Positions 9,209 to 20,133 of a DNA stretch of 64,000 nucleotides are shown here, one piece after another (the stretch's first letter is position 1; the number at the start of each line of letters is the position of its first letter). Both the position numbers and the translations under genes were made by a program. Under the pieces are notes generated by a model, which was given only the letters and a program-made list of their open reading frames with translations, was not told the origin of the DNA and searched no databases. Origin of the DNA: Thermoplasmata archaeon (GTDB lineage: Archaea > Thermoplasmatota > E2 > DHVEG-1); assembly GCA_020054475.1 (NCBI GenBank), contig JAHWGJ010000006.1:1-64000 (forward strand), in the 5' to 3' direction.

Positions 9209-9499
9209 ATGAAAATGGAAATAGATGGATCCTGTTTGAATTTTAATATTTCTAAAAAAAATAAACGCCCTAAAGACAAATATGAGCTGCCAACTCATAT
9301 TTTTCATGATTTAATGCCATTTAAGGTTCGTGAAATTCTACTAGTATCGAGTGTATATGATGCATTTATTGTTGAAGAAGATGAGAAATCTGGAATTATT
9401 TCTGGAAATTTTGGTGAAAATTTTAATGTCTGTTCGCCTCCAACAACGGTATATCCTAAGCCAACAGCCATACTAACTAAACCATCCTCTCTCTTTTGA
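9209..9499 (+). pseudogene. N-terminal fragment of a response-regulator-fused PEP-synthase-like protein (overlaps antisense fragment)
   Basis: HIFHDLMPFKVREILLVSSVYDAFIVEEDE resembles the N-terminus of long PEP/pyruvate-binding proteins; homology appears to end near 9400. Confidence 0.5.
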
Positions 9500-10509
9500 T
9501 AGGATATTGGATAAAAATTATACGATTGAGCAACACCAGAAATTGTTGGAAAAAACCACCCAATATATTCATTTCCAATTAATTCTTGAATTATTACAGC
9601 CATTTTTTCTTCATCAATTTTTGCTGATGTTGATTGAATATAGGCTTTTGCTTCTTTATAGAAAACGGATGCATATACTAATTTAATCGCTTGACAAAGT
9701 TGTTCCAATCTTAGTTTATTATCAGTATTATTATTTGGTAACATATATATTGAATACAAACCAGCAAATGGATGGTTTTGTGAATCTTCCAGAAGACTAG
9801 AAGATCTTACAGCTATTGGTTTTTTAAAATGAATTAACACTTTTGTAAGTTTTTGCTTTAATTTTTTAGGAATTTTTGAATATATAAATATTTTAGCTAT
9901 TTCTTTATCTGAGATATTTTTTTTATTGTTTGCTAAATATTGAAGTTCGTTTTCTAAGATAAATTCATCAAATAAATCTGTTCCAATAGCTACAGTACTT
10001 GGAACAGTAATTTTAACATTTTTATATTTTATATCAATTCCAGAACGATATAAAAGCGTTCTAATAAAAGCAATTCCTCTTCCCTTTCCACCAAGAGAAT
10101 CGCCCCCAATTTTAGTATATGATGAATCGAATTCGAATTTTTGTTTTGAAAAATCAGTCATTATCCCGAGTTGTTTTTCTCTTCTATTATCATTAAAAAC
10201 CTTGATTAAGAATTTTCTCATTAAATCTAATGTTTTAAAATCTGATACCTTTTGAGGCCGTAATTTATAAGCTAATTTAAATTCAGATCGAGCCATTAGC
10301 CAATTTGAAAAATCATTTCTATCTGAATGATAGAGGATTGAGCTAATAGGTGCTTTTTTTAACATTAATTCAAATTCTTTTAGACCTGATGCTCTTTTTA
10401 TTTCCAATTTTTCATCTATCTTTCCTTTTATTGGTTTATAAAAAACAAAGTCGCCAAACCCCAAAAATTTTAATAAAAAATCGTGAATATCTATACTAAA
10501 ATTTTTCAT
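9304..10509 (-). pseudogene. PEP synthase/PPDK ATP-binding domain protein, apparently truncated
   Basis: FLGFGDFVFYKP, SNWLMARSEF, IGGDSLGGKGRGIAFI, PIAVRSSSLLEDSQNHPFAGLYS; ends shortly after GGEQTLKFSPKFPEIIPDFS. Start MKNFSIDIHDF at 10509. Confidence 0.6.
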
Positions 10510-10523
10510 CGAGAGTGAACAAA

Positions 10524-11351
10524 ATGTATCCAATAGTTGAAAAAAAAAAATTATCAGAAACAGTAAAATTAATGAAAGTAAAAGCACCATTAGTTGCGAA
10601 AAAAGCAAAGGCAGGTCAATTTATTATTCTAAGAATAGATGAAAAAGGAGAGAGAATACCATTAACAATTGCCGATTACAACAGAAATGAAGGCACAGTC
10701 ACAATAATTTTTATGGAAGTTGGTAAAACCACTAAACAACTTGGAACAATGATTGAAGGAGACAATATATTAAATTTTGCAGGACCTCTCGGCAAATCAT
10801 CAGAAATTGAAAATTATGGAACAGTGGTTTGTATTGGTGGTGGAGTAGGAATTGCTCCTTTATATCCTATAATTAAAGCTTTAAAAGAGGCTGGAAATTA
10901 TGTAATTTGCATTTTAGGAGCTCGAGATAAGAGTTTATTAATGCTAGAAGAAGAAATATCTAAAAATTGTGATGAACTCCATATTGCCACAGATGATGGA
11001 TCAAAGGGATTAAAAGGTTTTGTAAGTGATGTACTTCAAAAATTGATTGACAATGATAAAAAAATTGATATTGTTTGGGCTATTGGGCCAGTAATTATGA
11101 TGAAGGTTGTAGCAAATTTAACTAAAAAATATGATATTAAAACTATAGTAAGTTTAAATCCAATAATGGTCGATGGAACAGGGATGTGTGGAGGTTGTAG
11201 AGTTGAGGTAGGTGGAAAAACAAAATTTGCATGTGTCGATGGTCCAGAATTTGATGGACATAAAGTAGATTTTAATAATTTAATGCTGAGAAATAGAAGA
11301 TTTTTACGCGATGAAGAAGAAGCATGTAAAATGCATGAGGAGACAAGTTAA
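10524..11351 (+). CDS. Sulfide/dihydroorotate dehydrogenase-like FAD/NAD-binding subunit (NfnA/SudB type)
   Basis: MYPIVEKKKLSETVKLMKVKAPLVAKKAKAGQFIIL; C-terminal MVDGTGMCGGCRVEVGGKTKFACVDGPEFDGH. Confidence 0.9.
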   Translation: MYPIVEKKKLSETVKLMKVKAPLVAKKAKAGQFIILRIDEKGERIPLTIADYNRNEGTVTIIFMEVGKTTKQLGTMIEGDNILNFAGPLGKSSEIENYGTVVCIGGGVGIAPLYPIIKALKEAGNYVICILGARDKSLLMLEEEISKNCDELHIATDDGSKGLKGFVSDVLQKLIDNDKKIDIVWAIGPVIMMKVVANLTKKYDIKTIVSLNPIMVDGTGMCGGCRVEVGGKTKFACVDGPEFDGHKVDFNNLMLRNRRFLRDEEEACKMHEETS

Positions 11352-11353
11352 AA

Positions 11354-12754
11354 ATGGCGGTAAGAAAAAATAAATATGAAATGCCTGAACAAAAACCGAA
11401 AAATCGAATTAACAATTTTAATGAAGTACCTTACGGTTATGATGAACAGACAGCTATTGATGAGGCAAAAAGATGTTTACAATGTAAAAACAAACCATGC
11501 ATGCAAGGATGTCCAGTAGAAATTGATATTCCTGGTTTTATCAAATGTATAGCTGATGGCGATTTTGATAAAGCTGCGGATGTAATAAAATCGAAGAACA
11601 GTCTGCCAGCGGTATCTGGAAGAGTTTGTCCATATGAAGAACAATGTGAAGGATTATGTACTATTAAAAAAATTGGAGAACCTGTAGGAATAGGCAGACT
11701 TGAGAGATTTATTGCGGATTATGAAAGAAAAAAAGGAGTTAAAAAACCAATTAAAAAAAAATCTACTGGTAAAAAAACAGCAATAATCGGCTCAGGTCCT
11801 GCAGGGTTAACCTGTGCGGGAGATTTAGCTAAAATGGGTCATGAGGTAACAGTTTTTGAAGCTTTTCATGCACCTGGAGGAGTGCTTATGTACGGAATTC
11901 CAGAATTTAGACTTCCTAAAGAGATTGTTAATGCTGAAGTAGATTATATAAAAAAATTGGGAGTTGAAATAAAATACGATGTTGTTGTAGGAAAAACAAT
12001 TTCAACAGAAGAATTACTTGATGAATATGATTCAGTATTTATTGCTACAGGTGCAGGACTACCTCGCTTCTTAAATATTCCCGGAGAAAATCTTGACGGC
12101 GTATATTCTGCAAATGAGTTTTTAACTCGTATTAATATGATGAAGGCATATAAATTTCCTGAATATGATACCCCTGTAAAAATTGGAGAGGTGGTAGCAA
12201 CATTTGGAGCAGGTAACGTTGCGATGGATTCAGCTAGAACTGCATTAAGACTTGGAGCAAAAAAATCATATATTATCTATCGAAGATCTGATGTAGAAAT
12301 GCCCGCTCGTAATGAAGAGATTCAACATGCAAAGGAAGAAGGAATTATTTTCAAACTTTTAACAAACCCTATTGAATTTAAAGGTAATGACAAAGGATAT
12401 CTTACTCAGGTAAAATGTATAAAAATGAAACTAGGAGACCCTGATGAATCTGGAAGAAGAAGACCAATACCTATACCCGATTCAGAAGAAATTATAAACA
12501 TTGATACTGCAATAATTGCAATTGGTCAAAGCCCCAACCCATTAATTCCTCAAACAATGAAAAAGCTCAAAATTCAAAAATGGGGAAATATTGAAACGGA
12601 TGAGGATGGACGCACAAATATACCTGGAGTATTTGCTGGAGGAGATATAGCAACAGGTGCTGCAACAGTTATTCTTGCAATGGGTGCAGGAAAACGTTCA
12701 GCTAGAGCAATGGATGAATATATGAAAACAAAGATATGGCCGATAAAGAAATGA
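11354..12754 (+). CDS. gltA: NADPH-dependent glutamate synthase-like / NfnB-SudA oxidoreductase
   Basis: CLQCKNKPCMQGCPVEIDIPGFI, IIGSGPAGLTCAGDLAKMGHEVTVFE, FGAGNVAMDSARTALRLGA. Confidence 0.9.
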   Translation: MAVRKNKYEMPEQKPKNRINNFNEVPYGYDEQTAIDEAKRCLQCKNKPCMQGCPVEIDIPGFIKCIADGDFDKAADVIKSKNSLPAVSGRVCPYEEQCEGLCTIKKIGEPVGIGRLERFIADYERKKGVKKPIKKKSTGKKTAIIGSGPAGLTCAGDLAKMGHEVTVFEAFHAPGGVLMYGIPEFRLPKEIVNAEVDYIKKLGVEIKYDVVVGKTISTEELLDEYDSVFIATGAGLPRFLNIPGENLDGVYSANEFLTRINMMKAYKFPEYDTPVKIGEVVATFGAGNVAMDSARTALRLGAKKSYIIYRRSDVEMPARNEEIQHAKEEGIIFKLLTNPIEFKGNDKGYLTQVKCIKMKLGDPDESGRRRPIPIPDSEEIINIDTAIIAIGQSPNPLIPQTMKKLKIQKWGNIETDEDGRTNIPGVFAGGDIATGAATVILAMGAGKRSARAMDEYMKTKIWPIKK

Positions 12755-12789
12755 ATATTTAACTTTATTAGATTTGTTTTATAAGTGTG

Positions 12790-14436
12790 TTATATAGAAG
12801 TTTCAAGTTTATAAGTAATTTTCTTCTTTTTTATAGAATAAATAAGTCCATTAAATAGAGGAGATGGTTTCATAGGACGTGATTTAAATTCTGGATGTGC
12901 CTGAGTACCCACGAAATAAGGATGAGTATCTATTTCCATAAATTCCATTAATATTTTATCAGGAGAACATCCTGAAAAAGTTAATCCATTTTTTTCCAAA
13001 ATATTTACATACTCAGGATTTACTTCATATCTATGTCTATGTCTTTCAAAAATTTTATTTTTATCATACAATTTTTGTACGATAGATCCTTTCTTAAGTA
13101 ATGCAGGATATGCTCCCAGCCTCATTGAAGCACCATATCTAGAATCCCTAATAATGTTGATTTGTTCAGGAATATAATCTATGACCGGGTGAGGAGTATT
13201 TTTATCTACCTCTGAAGAATGCGCTTCTTTGAGATTACATACATTTCTTGCATATTCAACAACTGCAAGTTGCATTCCTAAGCATAAGCCTAAAAAAGGA
13301 ATATTATTTTTTCTTGCATATTCTATTGTTTTAATTTTTCCCTCTATGCCAGATAATCCAAAACCACCTGGTACAATAATTCCATCTACTGAATTAAGAC
13401 TAGTTATTTTTTCAGGTTTTTTCTCAAAAATTTTCGAATCAATCCATTTAATATTTGGATTTATATTATTATTCCAAGCAGCATGTTTTACTGCTTCAAT
13501 TACCGAGATATATGAATCTGATAATTGGGATGATCCAATATCAAAATATTTACCTACTATGCCAATATTTATACTGTTATCTAGGTTTCCAATATTTAAA
13601 ATGTAATCTTTCCAAATTTTTAATTCATTGTGATCTTTTCTAAGTCTTAATTTTCGTAAGATTTTTTTACTTAGGAATTGTTCTTCAAATAATAAGGGTA
13701 CCGCATAGACATTGTCAATATCTGAATCAGATATTACATCTTCTTCATGAACATTGCAAAACAAAGCAATTTTCTCTCTTCTTACTTCATCAAGAGGTTT
13801 CTCAGAACGAGTAACAATAAAATCTGGTTGAATACCTATTCCTCTTAGTAATTTTACTGAATGCTGAGTTGGTTTTGTTTTTGCTTCACCTAACGAATCA
13901 AGTACAGGCACATAGGTCACATGAACGTATAGAACCTTATCTCCTTCATGTTTCATTTGTCTAACAGCTTCTAAAAAAAGGACATTTTCATAATCTCCTA
14001 CAGTTCCACCTATTTCAACTATAATAAAATCTAATTTTTGATTTTGAGAGGTTTCTCGAATTCTCCTCTTAATCTCATCTGTTACATGAGGTATTGGTTG
14101 AACGGTTTTGCCAAGATACTTACCCTTTCGTTCTTTTTCAATTACTGCACTATAAACTTGACCAGTTGTAATATTTTGACATTTAGGTATATTAATATCT
14201 AAAAATCTTTCATAATGCCCTAAATCTTGATCAATTTCACCACCATCTTCAGTTACCCAAACTTCACCATGTTCAGTCGGACGCAAAGTACCAGCATCAC
14301 AGTTCATATATGGGTCTATCTTTATTGCAGTGACATCATATCCATGTAATTTTAAAATTTTTCCAATGGAGGCAGTTGTTATCCCTTTTCCCAATCCAGA
14401 AACAACACCTCCCGTAACAATAATATAATTTACCAT
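12790..14436 (-). CDS. pyrG: CTP synthase
   Basis: MVNYIIVTGGVVSGLGKGITTASIG, FLGLCLGMQLAVVEYARN. Confidence 0.97.
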   Translation of the reverse strand: MVNYIIVTGGVVSGLGKGITTASIGKILKLHGYDVTAIKIDPYMNCDAGTLRPTEHGEVWVTEDGGEIDQDLGHYERFLDINIPKCQNITTGQVYSAVIEKERKGKYLGKTVQPIPHVTDEIKRRIRETSQNQKLDFIIVEIGGTVGDYENVLFLEAVRQMKHEGDKVLYVHVTYVPVLDSLGEAKTKPTQHSVKLLRGIGIQPDFIVTRSEKPLDEVRREKIALFCNVHEEDVISDSDIDNVYAVPLLFEEQFLSKKILRKLRLRKDHNELKIWKDYILNIGNLDNSINIGIVGKYFDIGSSQLSDSYISVIEAVKHAAWNNNINPNIKWIDSKIFEKKPEKITSLNSVDGIIVPGGFGLSGIEGKIKTIEYARKNNIPFLGLCLGMQLAVVEYARNVCNLKEAHSSEVDKNTPHPVIDYIPEQINIIRDSRYGASMRLGAYPALLKKGSIVQKLYDKNKIFERHRHRYEVNPEYVNILEKNGLTFSGCSPDKILMEFMEIDTHPYFVGTQAHPEFKSRPMKPSPLFNGLIYSIKKKKITYKLETSI

Positions 14437-14612
14437 GTAGATCAATGGGGACAGTAAATGTGTTTTCTTGTTTAAAATACTTTTGTATATACTAATTTTT
14501 ATAAAAAAATAATTTTATATAGATAATTATGAATAAAAATAAATAGGATTGATAAACAATCCAAGCACTGAATTAAGTGCGTTTTTTAGTGATTCCGCTA
14601 TTTCAAATTTGT

Positions 14613-14903
14613 TTATTTTGTAGATAGGGTTATTTCAATTGATGACACGTTGGAATTTCTACCTTCTTCATTAGTAATGATTTCAGTATCGATTTTAATA
14701 TCTTTTACTTTAGCATCTTGTACAAATCTATTTCGTACAATCTCTGCAGTATCCACTGCCCTACTTATTGCTCTGCCTCTAGCTTTTATCTGTACCGTAT
14801 CTGATCCGCCATTGAACTGTGTAACTACAGCTAATACATAGCTCATTGGGGGCTTATTTCCAACAAATATTGTGTTTTCATCTGCCGATTTTTTTTCTGT
14901 CAT
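14613..14903 (-). CDS. albA: Alba family DNA/RNA-binding protein
   Basis: [47 protein letters not shown]. Confidence 0.95.
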   Translation of the reverse strand: MTEKKSADENTIFVGNKPPMSYVLAVVTQFNGGSDTVQIKARGRAISRAVDTAEIVRNRFVQDAKVKDIKIDTEIITNEEGRNSNVSSIEITLSTK

Positions 14904-15247
14904 AAACTATTTCCTCCATGTTATAACTTGTTTTATATATGCTCAATAAATTTTGCTGATATTTATATAGTTTTCGATATTTAGGGCTTTGCACCTTTAA
15001 TACCTTTTTTCGACTATTTTGGATGCAGAACTAGGAATTTGGGTGCAGAATACTTTTTTTGGTGCAAAAATGAATAAAGGTGGAAAGCTAATATTTAGAA
15101 ATTTAAAAAAATTATACGATTATTAATTATATTAAATATATTTTGTCATTTCTCAAAGGAAGTGTGTTTCTATAATAAATAATTGATTTCTATTAATTAG
15201 GGGAAAATTATAGAGAAAAACTAGAAATGCTTTTTTAATTGGAGAGA

Positions 15248-15287
15248 GTGAGAGAGAGCGACAATTAAAAAAAAGTTTCTCTCTCAC
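15248..15287. other. Perfect 10-bp inverted repeat (hairpin) in a 720-bp intergenic region
   Basis: GTGAGAGAGA (15248-15257) / TCTCTCTCAC (15278-15287). Confidence 0.7.
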
Positions 15288-15627
15288 ATTTGAATTATTA
15301 AAGTTTTAACGTTGTTCAAAAACCCTGATTATTTATAACAAGTATAATTTTCGCCTCAAGAACAATGGTCTTTTTTATCATAGCTCTCAAGACCAATTTT
15401 ACTAATGTTATAATTCCTCAATGTCTGATCAGCCTTGAATATGGTATTGAATTTAATTGAGGAATCTTGAGAAATCATTGAGGTTTCTTGAAATAATATT
15501 GAAACAATGTTATAACTTAAATGGATATTAAATATATAATGTACGGGTAGTTAGATTTATAATATATCCTCATTTACACTGTTTTCGGGAACATAAAAAA
15601 TATTCTCTTTTATGGGGAAGATATAAA

Positions 15628-17499
15628 ATGGAAATAATAGAAAACAAGCCTGGAAAAAATATTTTATTATTAGGAAACGAAGCAATAACTCGAGGAGCTA
15701 TTGAAGCAGGAGTTTCAGTGGCGACAACTTATCCTGGAACTCCATCGTCAGAAATTGCTGATTCATTTTCAAAAATTGCAAAATATAAAACTAAGAAAAA
15801 TAAAGAGCCAGGTTTTTATTTTGAATACTCTACTAATGAAAAAGTCGCACTAGAAATTGCTGCTGCAGCAGCAATTACAGGATTGCGTTCTTTAACTTGT
15901 ATGAAGCATGTTGGGTTAAATGTTGCTAGTGATACTTTCATGACATACCTATATATTGGATGTAGAGGGGGTCATGTAATAGTATCTGCTGATGATCCAT
16001 CATGCCATTCCTCTCAAAATGAGCAAGATAATAGATATTATGCAATTTTTGGAGGAGCCCCAATGTTTGAACCAGCAACTCCTCAAGAAGCAAAAGAAAT
16101 GACCAGAATGGCTTTTGAAATATCAGAAGAATTAAATTCACCTGTTTTACTAAGGACAACAACAAGACTTAATCATGCAAGAGGTCCTATCACATTTAAT
16201 AAAATTGAAAAATCAAAAGAAAAAGGCAACTTTGAAAGAAATCCAATGTGGGTTACAACACCTGAAATAGCACGTGCACGTCATCCTGTACTTATTAAAA
16301 TGCTTGAAAAAGCTGAAAAAATATCAGAATCTTATCCATATAATGAAATTATTAATATTGGAAAACAAAGCGAGTGGGGCATTATTACTTCCGGTGTTTC
16401 TTATAATTATGTTAGGGAAATATCAGAAGAATTAAATCTAAATGTAAAAATTTTAAAATTGGGCATGACGCATCCCATTCCAAAAAATATATGTAAAAAA
16501 TTTATAAGATCCTGTAAAAAGATTATCATTGTTGAAGAACTTGAACCAATTCTTGAAAATCAAATTAAACAAATTATATATGATATTGGAGTTAGTGTAA
16601 GAATATTCGGTAAAACTACGGGGCACTTCTCTCGGTTATATGAATATAATCCGGATATAGTTGAAGAAGTTTTTTTGAAAATATTTAAAATTAATAAAGA
16701 AATAAAAAAACCTAATAAGAGTAAACTAGAATTGCCGAAAAGACCACCTGCATTATGCCCTGGTTGTCCGCATAGAGCAACTTATTATGCAGCAAAAAAG
16801 GCTCAACCTAAAGGTGTAATTTACCCAACGGATATTGGATGTTATACGTTAGGAAAAGAAAAACCATTAGAAATGGCAGATCTTCTTCTCTGTATGGGGA
16901 GTAATGCTGGAACTGCTTGCGGTTTAGCAGTTGCAACAGATGAAAAAATAATTTCATTTATGGGAGATTCAACTTTTTTCCATTCAGGGATACCTCCAAT
17001 AATTGATGCGGTTCATCATAATCATAATGTGGTAATTACAATTTTAGATAATAGAACTACAGCTATGACAGGACATCAGCCTCACCCTGGAACTGATTTT
17101 GATGGTATGGGTCGACCAGCAAAAAAAATTTTAGTCGAAAATGTGGTAAAAGGATGTGGGGTTGAGAATATTGAAATTATTAATCCAAACAATATAGAAA
17201 AATCAACTGAAGCATATAAAAGAGCACTTAAGTATAGTGGAACATCTGTTGTTATTAGTAAATCACCTTGCATAATTCTTGAAAATAGAAATAAAAGAAA
17301 GAGAAATGAAATCATTCACGTATATCAAATAGATCAAGAAAAATGTAAAAAATGCAAGACTTGTATTGGCAAATTTGGATGCCCTGCAATTTATTTTGAA
17401 GAAGATAAAAGTATTCATATTGACATGAATCAATGTAATGGTTGTGGAAACTGTGCAACAATATGTCCTTTCAATGCTATTTTTAAAAAGGAGAATTGA
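15628..17499 (+). CDS. iorA: Indolepyruvate ferredoxin oxidoreductase subunit alpha
   Basis: TYPGTPSSEIADSF, CPGCPHRATYYAAKKA, C-terminal ferredoxin CNGCGNCATICPFNAI. Confidence 0.96.
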   Translation: MEIIENKPGKNILLLGNEAITRGAIEAGVSVATTYPGTPSSEIADSFSKIAKYKTKKNKEPGFYFEYSTNEKVALEIAAAAAITGLRSLTCMKHVGLNVASDTFMTYLYIGCRGGHVIVSADDPSCHSSQNEQDNRYYAIFGGAPMFEPATPQEAKEMTRMAFEISEELNSPVLLRTTTRLNHARGPITFNKIEKSKEKGNFERNPMWVTTPEIARARHPVLIKMLEKAEKISESYPYNEIINIGKQSEWGIITSGVSYNYVREISEELNLNVKILKLGMTHPIPKNICKKFIRSCKKIIIVEELEPILENQIKQIIYDIGVSVRIFGKTTGHFSRLYEYNPDIVEEVFLKIFKINKEIKKPNKSKLELPKRPPALCPGCPHRATYYAAKKAQPKGVIYPTDIGCYTLGKEKPLEMADLLLCMGSNAGTACGLAVATDEKIISFMGDSTFFHSGIPPIIDAVHHNHNVVITILDNRTTAMTGHQPHPGTDFDGMGRPAKKILVENVVKGCGVENIEIINPNNIEKSTEAYKRALKYSGTSVVISKSPCIILENRNKRKRNEIIHVYQIDQEKCKKCKTCIGKFGCPAIYFEEDKSIHIDMNQCNGCGNCATICPFNAIFKKEN

Positions 17500-17501
17500 A
17501 A

Positions 17502-18086
17502 ATGAAAAATAATATTGTACTAACTGGCGTTGGAGGTCAGGGAGTAATAACCGCTGCAAATATTCTAGGAAAGGCAGCGTTAAAAGCAGAATTAAATGTT
17601 TATGTCTCAGAAGTGCATGGAATGGCACAACGAGGAGGATCAGTGAATTGTGCTGTTAGAATCGGAGATGTTTATGGCCCACTTGTAGCAAATGGTACAG
17701 CAGATGCAATAGTTAGTACTGAACCAATTGAAGCTTTAAGATATATAAATTTTTCAAATAATAAAACGAAAATAATAACAGATATTAATCCAGTAATACC
17801 ATTTACCGTTTCAGTTGGAAACGATAAATATCCAAGTCTTGATAAGGTATTTAGTGAACTTAGAAAAAATGGAGATTTATATAAAATAGATGCAAATAAA
17901 ATTGCAATTGATGTTGGAAATATCATTACTAAAAATACTGTCCTTTTAGGCGCATTAGCAGCATCAGATGTTTTACTATTTAAATCAGATTTATTATTAT
18001 CAACAATTCTTGAAAATGTTCCTTCAAGGTTTAAAGAAATAAATAGAAAAGCATTCCAAAAAGGATATAAAGCTATTAAAAAATGA
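17502..18086 (+). CDS. iorB: Indolepyruvate ferredoxin oxidoreductase subunit beta
   Basis: NNIVLTGVGGQGVITAANILGKAA, EVHGMAQRGGSVNCAVRIG. Confidence 0.95.
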   Translation: MKNNIVLTGVGGQGVITAANILGKAALKAELNVYVSEVHGMAQRGGSVNCAVRIGDVYGPLVANGTADAIVSTEPIEALRYINFSNNKTKIITDINPVIPFTVSVGNDKYPSLDKVFSELRKNGDLYKIDANKIAIDVGNIITKNTVLLGALAASDVLLFKSDLLLSTILENVPSRFKEINRKAFQKGYKAIKK

Positions 18087-18967
18087 ATAAAAATAATTTT
18101 AATTATAATTCATTTCTACTAATAATTATAGCTTTGGTATGGGCCGGATCTTTTATTGTTGTAGATGCCACTATAAAACAAATTCAACCTATTACAATTG
18201 CATTTTTAAGGTTTTTAATTGCAACGCCATTTATGATTATCTCAATATTTATATTTAAAAAAAATCAATTAATTAAATTAAGAGATTTGCATTATTTTAT
18301 AATTTTAGGATTAACTGGTGTAACCTTTTTATATATATTTCAGTACCTTGGAATTGAAAGAACCACTCCATCAACATCTGCAGTTCTAATAAATACCAAT
18401 GTAATTTTTATATTATTCCTATCAGTTATTTTCCTTAAAGAAAATATTACAAAAAAAAGAATAATTGGCATAATATTGTCGTTTATTGGCGTAATATTTG
18501 TCTTATTAGCTCAGATGATTAATGAAAATGTTGTTTTTGATAATATCTTTCTTACAGGTTGTATATTTATTATCATTTCAGCGTTATGTTGGGCTATTTA
18601 TTCGATTATTGGAAAAAAAATAATGAAAAAATACAATCCATTATTAGTCATTACATATATTTTTATCATGGGAACTTTGTTTTTTTTACCTTTTATTAGC
18701 ACTGATATAATTGCTGAGATTGGCAATGTCAATTTAAATGGCTGGTTATATATAATATACCTCTCAATTATCTGCTCAGTTTTTGGTTATATTGGATGGT
18801 ATTTTATCTTAGAAAAAACTGAAGCAAGCAAATCAGCGGTTTATCTCAATTTAATACCATTATTTGGAATTATTTTATCATTTTTCTATGGGGAAAAAAT
18901 AACAATTTTCTTTATTCTTGGAGCAATCTTAATAATATATGGTGTTTATTTAACTCAAAAAAATTAA
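18083..18967 (+). CDS. EamA/DMT family transporter
   Basis: Ten-TM hydrophobic pattern, two EamA repeats. Confidence 0.9.
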   Translation: MNKNNFNYNSFLLIIIALVWAGSFIVVDATIKQIQPITIAFLRFLIATPFMIISIFIFKKNQLIKLRDLHYFIILGLTGVTFLYIFQYLGIERTTPSTSAVLINTNVIFILFLSVIFLKENITKKRIIGIILSFIGVIFVLLAQMINENVVFDNIFLTGCIFIIISALCWAIYSIIGKKIMKKYNPLLVITYIFIMGTLFFLPFISTDIIAEIGNVNLNGWLYIIYLSIICSVFGYIGWYFILEKTEASKSAVYLNLIPLFGIILSFFYGEKITIFFILGAILIIYGVYLTQKN

Positions 18968-18985
18968 TCTATTTAGGTATTTAAA

Positions 18986-20023
18986 ATGATATGCGTTGAA
19001 TGTGGAAAGGAATCTGAAATAATTAATAATGGATTATGCTTAGATTGTTATATTAAATCAAATAGATTTACCAAAGGACCAGATTTTTTTAATATAATTA
19101 AATGTTCAAATTGTAATTCATATAAATTTAAAAATAAATGGGAAACAGAATCATTAAATGAAATAATTAATAAAGTTATATTACAGAATTTTAAAATAAG
19201 TGATGAATTAAAAAAACCAGAAATCAAGACTCATATTATTGATGATAATCAATATAAAAAACAATTGGAATTAAAAATAACAGGTTTAATTTCCAATTTA
19301 AAAATTATTGAAAAAAAAGTAATTCAAATTAATATAAAAAAAGAAATTTGTGATACCTGCTCTAAACAATTTGGAGGATATCATGAGGCAATCATTCAGA
19401 TTAGAGCAGATAAAAGAAATCTTAAATTGGAAGAAATTGAGGGAATTTATACATTTGTACTAGATTATATTAAAAATTTACAAAATAAGGGAAATAAAAA
19501 AATATTCATTGCTGATTTTGAAAAAAAAGAGAGCGGGATAACCTTTTTTTTAAGTGACAATAGTATATCACTTTCAATTATTAAAAAAATACAAGAGATA
19601 TATGCTGGTGATATCAAAAGATCATCAAAAAATATTGGAATGAAAGATAGTAAACAAATATATAGAATGACGTATCTGCTAAGATTATATCCTTTTACAG
19701 AAGGAGAGATACTTTCAAATAAAGAAAAATATTTTTATATAAAAAAAATTTCAAAAAATAAAATACATTTAGTTGATCTTGCGCAATGGAATGAAAATAT
19801 TTTTGATGTAAAAGAATTAAATAATTTTGTAATCAAAGGTGGAAATGAATTTGTAAAGAACATGATATTTGTAAGTCAAACAAATGATGAAGTACAAATA
19901 ATGGATCAAAATAACTACAATATCCATGTGTTAAAAAAACCAAAAAAGATATTATTTGATAATGATACGATTAAAATAATTCAAATTCAAGATAAAATAT
20001 TTTTATTTCCAATTTCATTATAA
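18986..20023 (+). CDS. NMD3 family protein
   Basis: CVECGKESEIINNGLCLDCY, KCSNCNSYKFKNKW, CDTCSKQFGGYHEAIIQIR. Confidence 0.9.
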   Translation: MICVECGKESEIINNGLCLDCYIKSNRFTKGPDFFNIIKCSNCNSYKFKNKWETESLNEIINKVILQNFKISDELKKPEIKTHIIDDNQYKKQLELKITGLISNLKIIEKKVIQINIKKEICDTCSKQFGGYHEAIIQIRADKRNLKLEEIEGIYTFVLDYIKNLQNKGNKKIFIADFEKKESGITFFLSDNSISLSIIKKIQEIYAGDIKRSSKNIGMKDSKQIYRMTYLLRLYPFTEGEILSNKEKYFYIKKISKNKIHLVDLAQWNENIFDVKELNNFVIKGGNEFVKNMIFVSQTNDEVQIMDQNNYNIHVLKKPKKILFDNDTIKIIQIQDKIFLFPISL

Positions 20024-20133
20024 CCATTAACTAATTACAGAAAATTACTTTTTTTATCAGTTATTTCTGTAATTAATATGTACAAATTCTTTATAATATA
20101 CTTTTTTAAATAAATCAACAATCCTAGATTCTA

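Noticed and set aside
15628-18086. Unusual ferredoxin oxidoreductase system
   Set aside because: Standard iorA/iorB order and motifs; ordinary archaeal aromatic 2-oxoacid metabolism.
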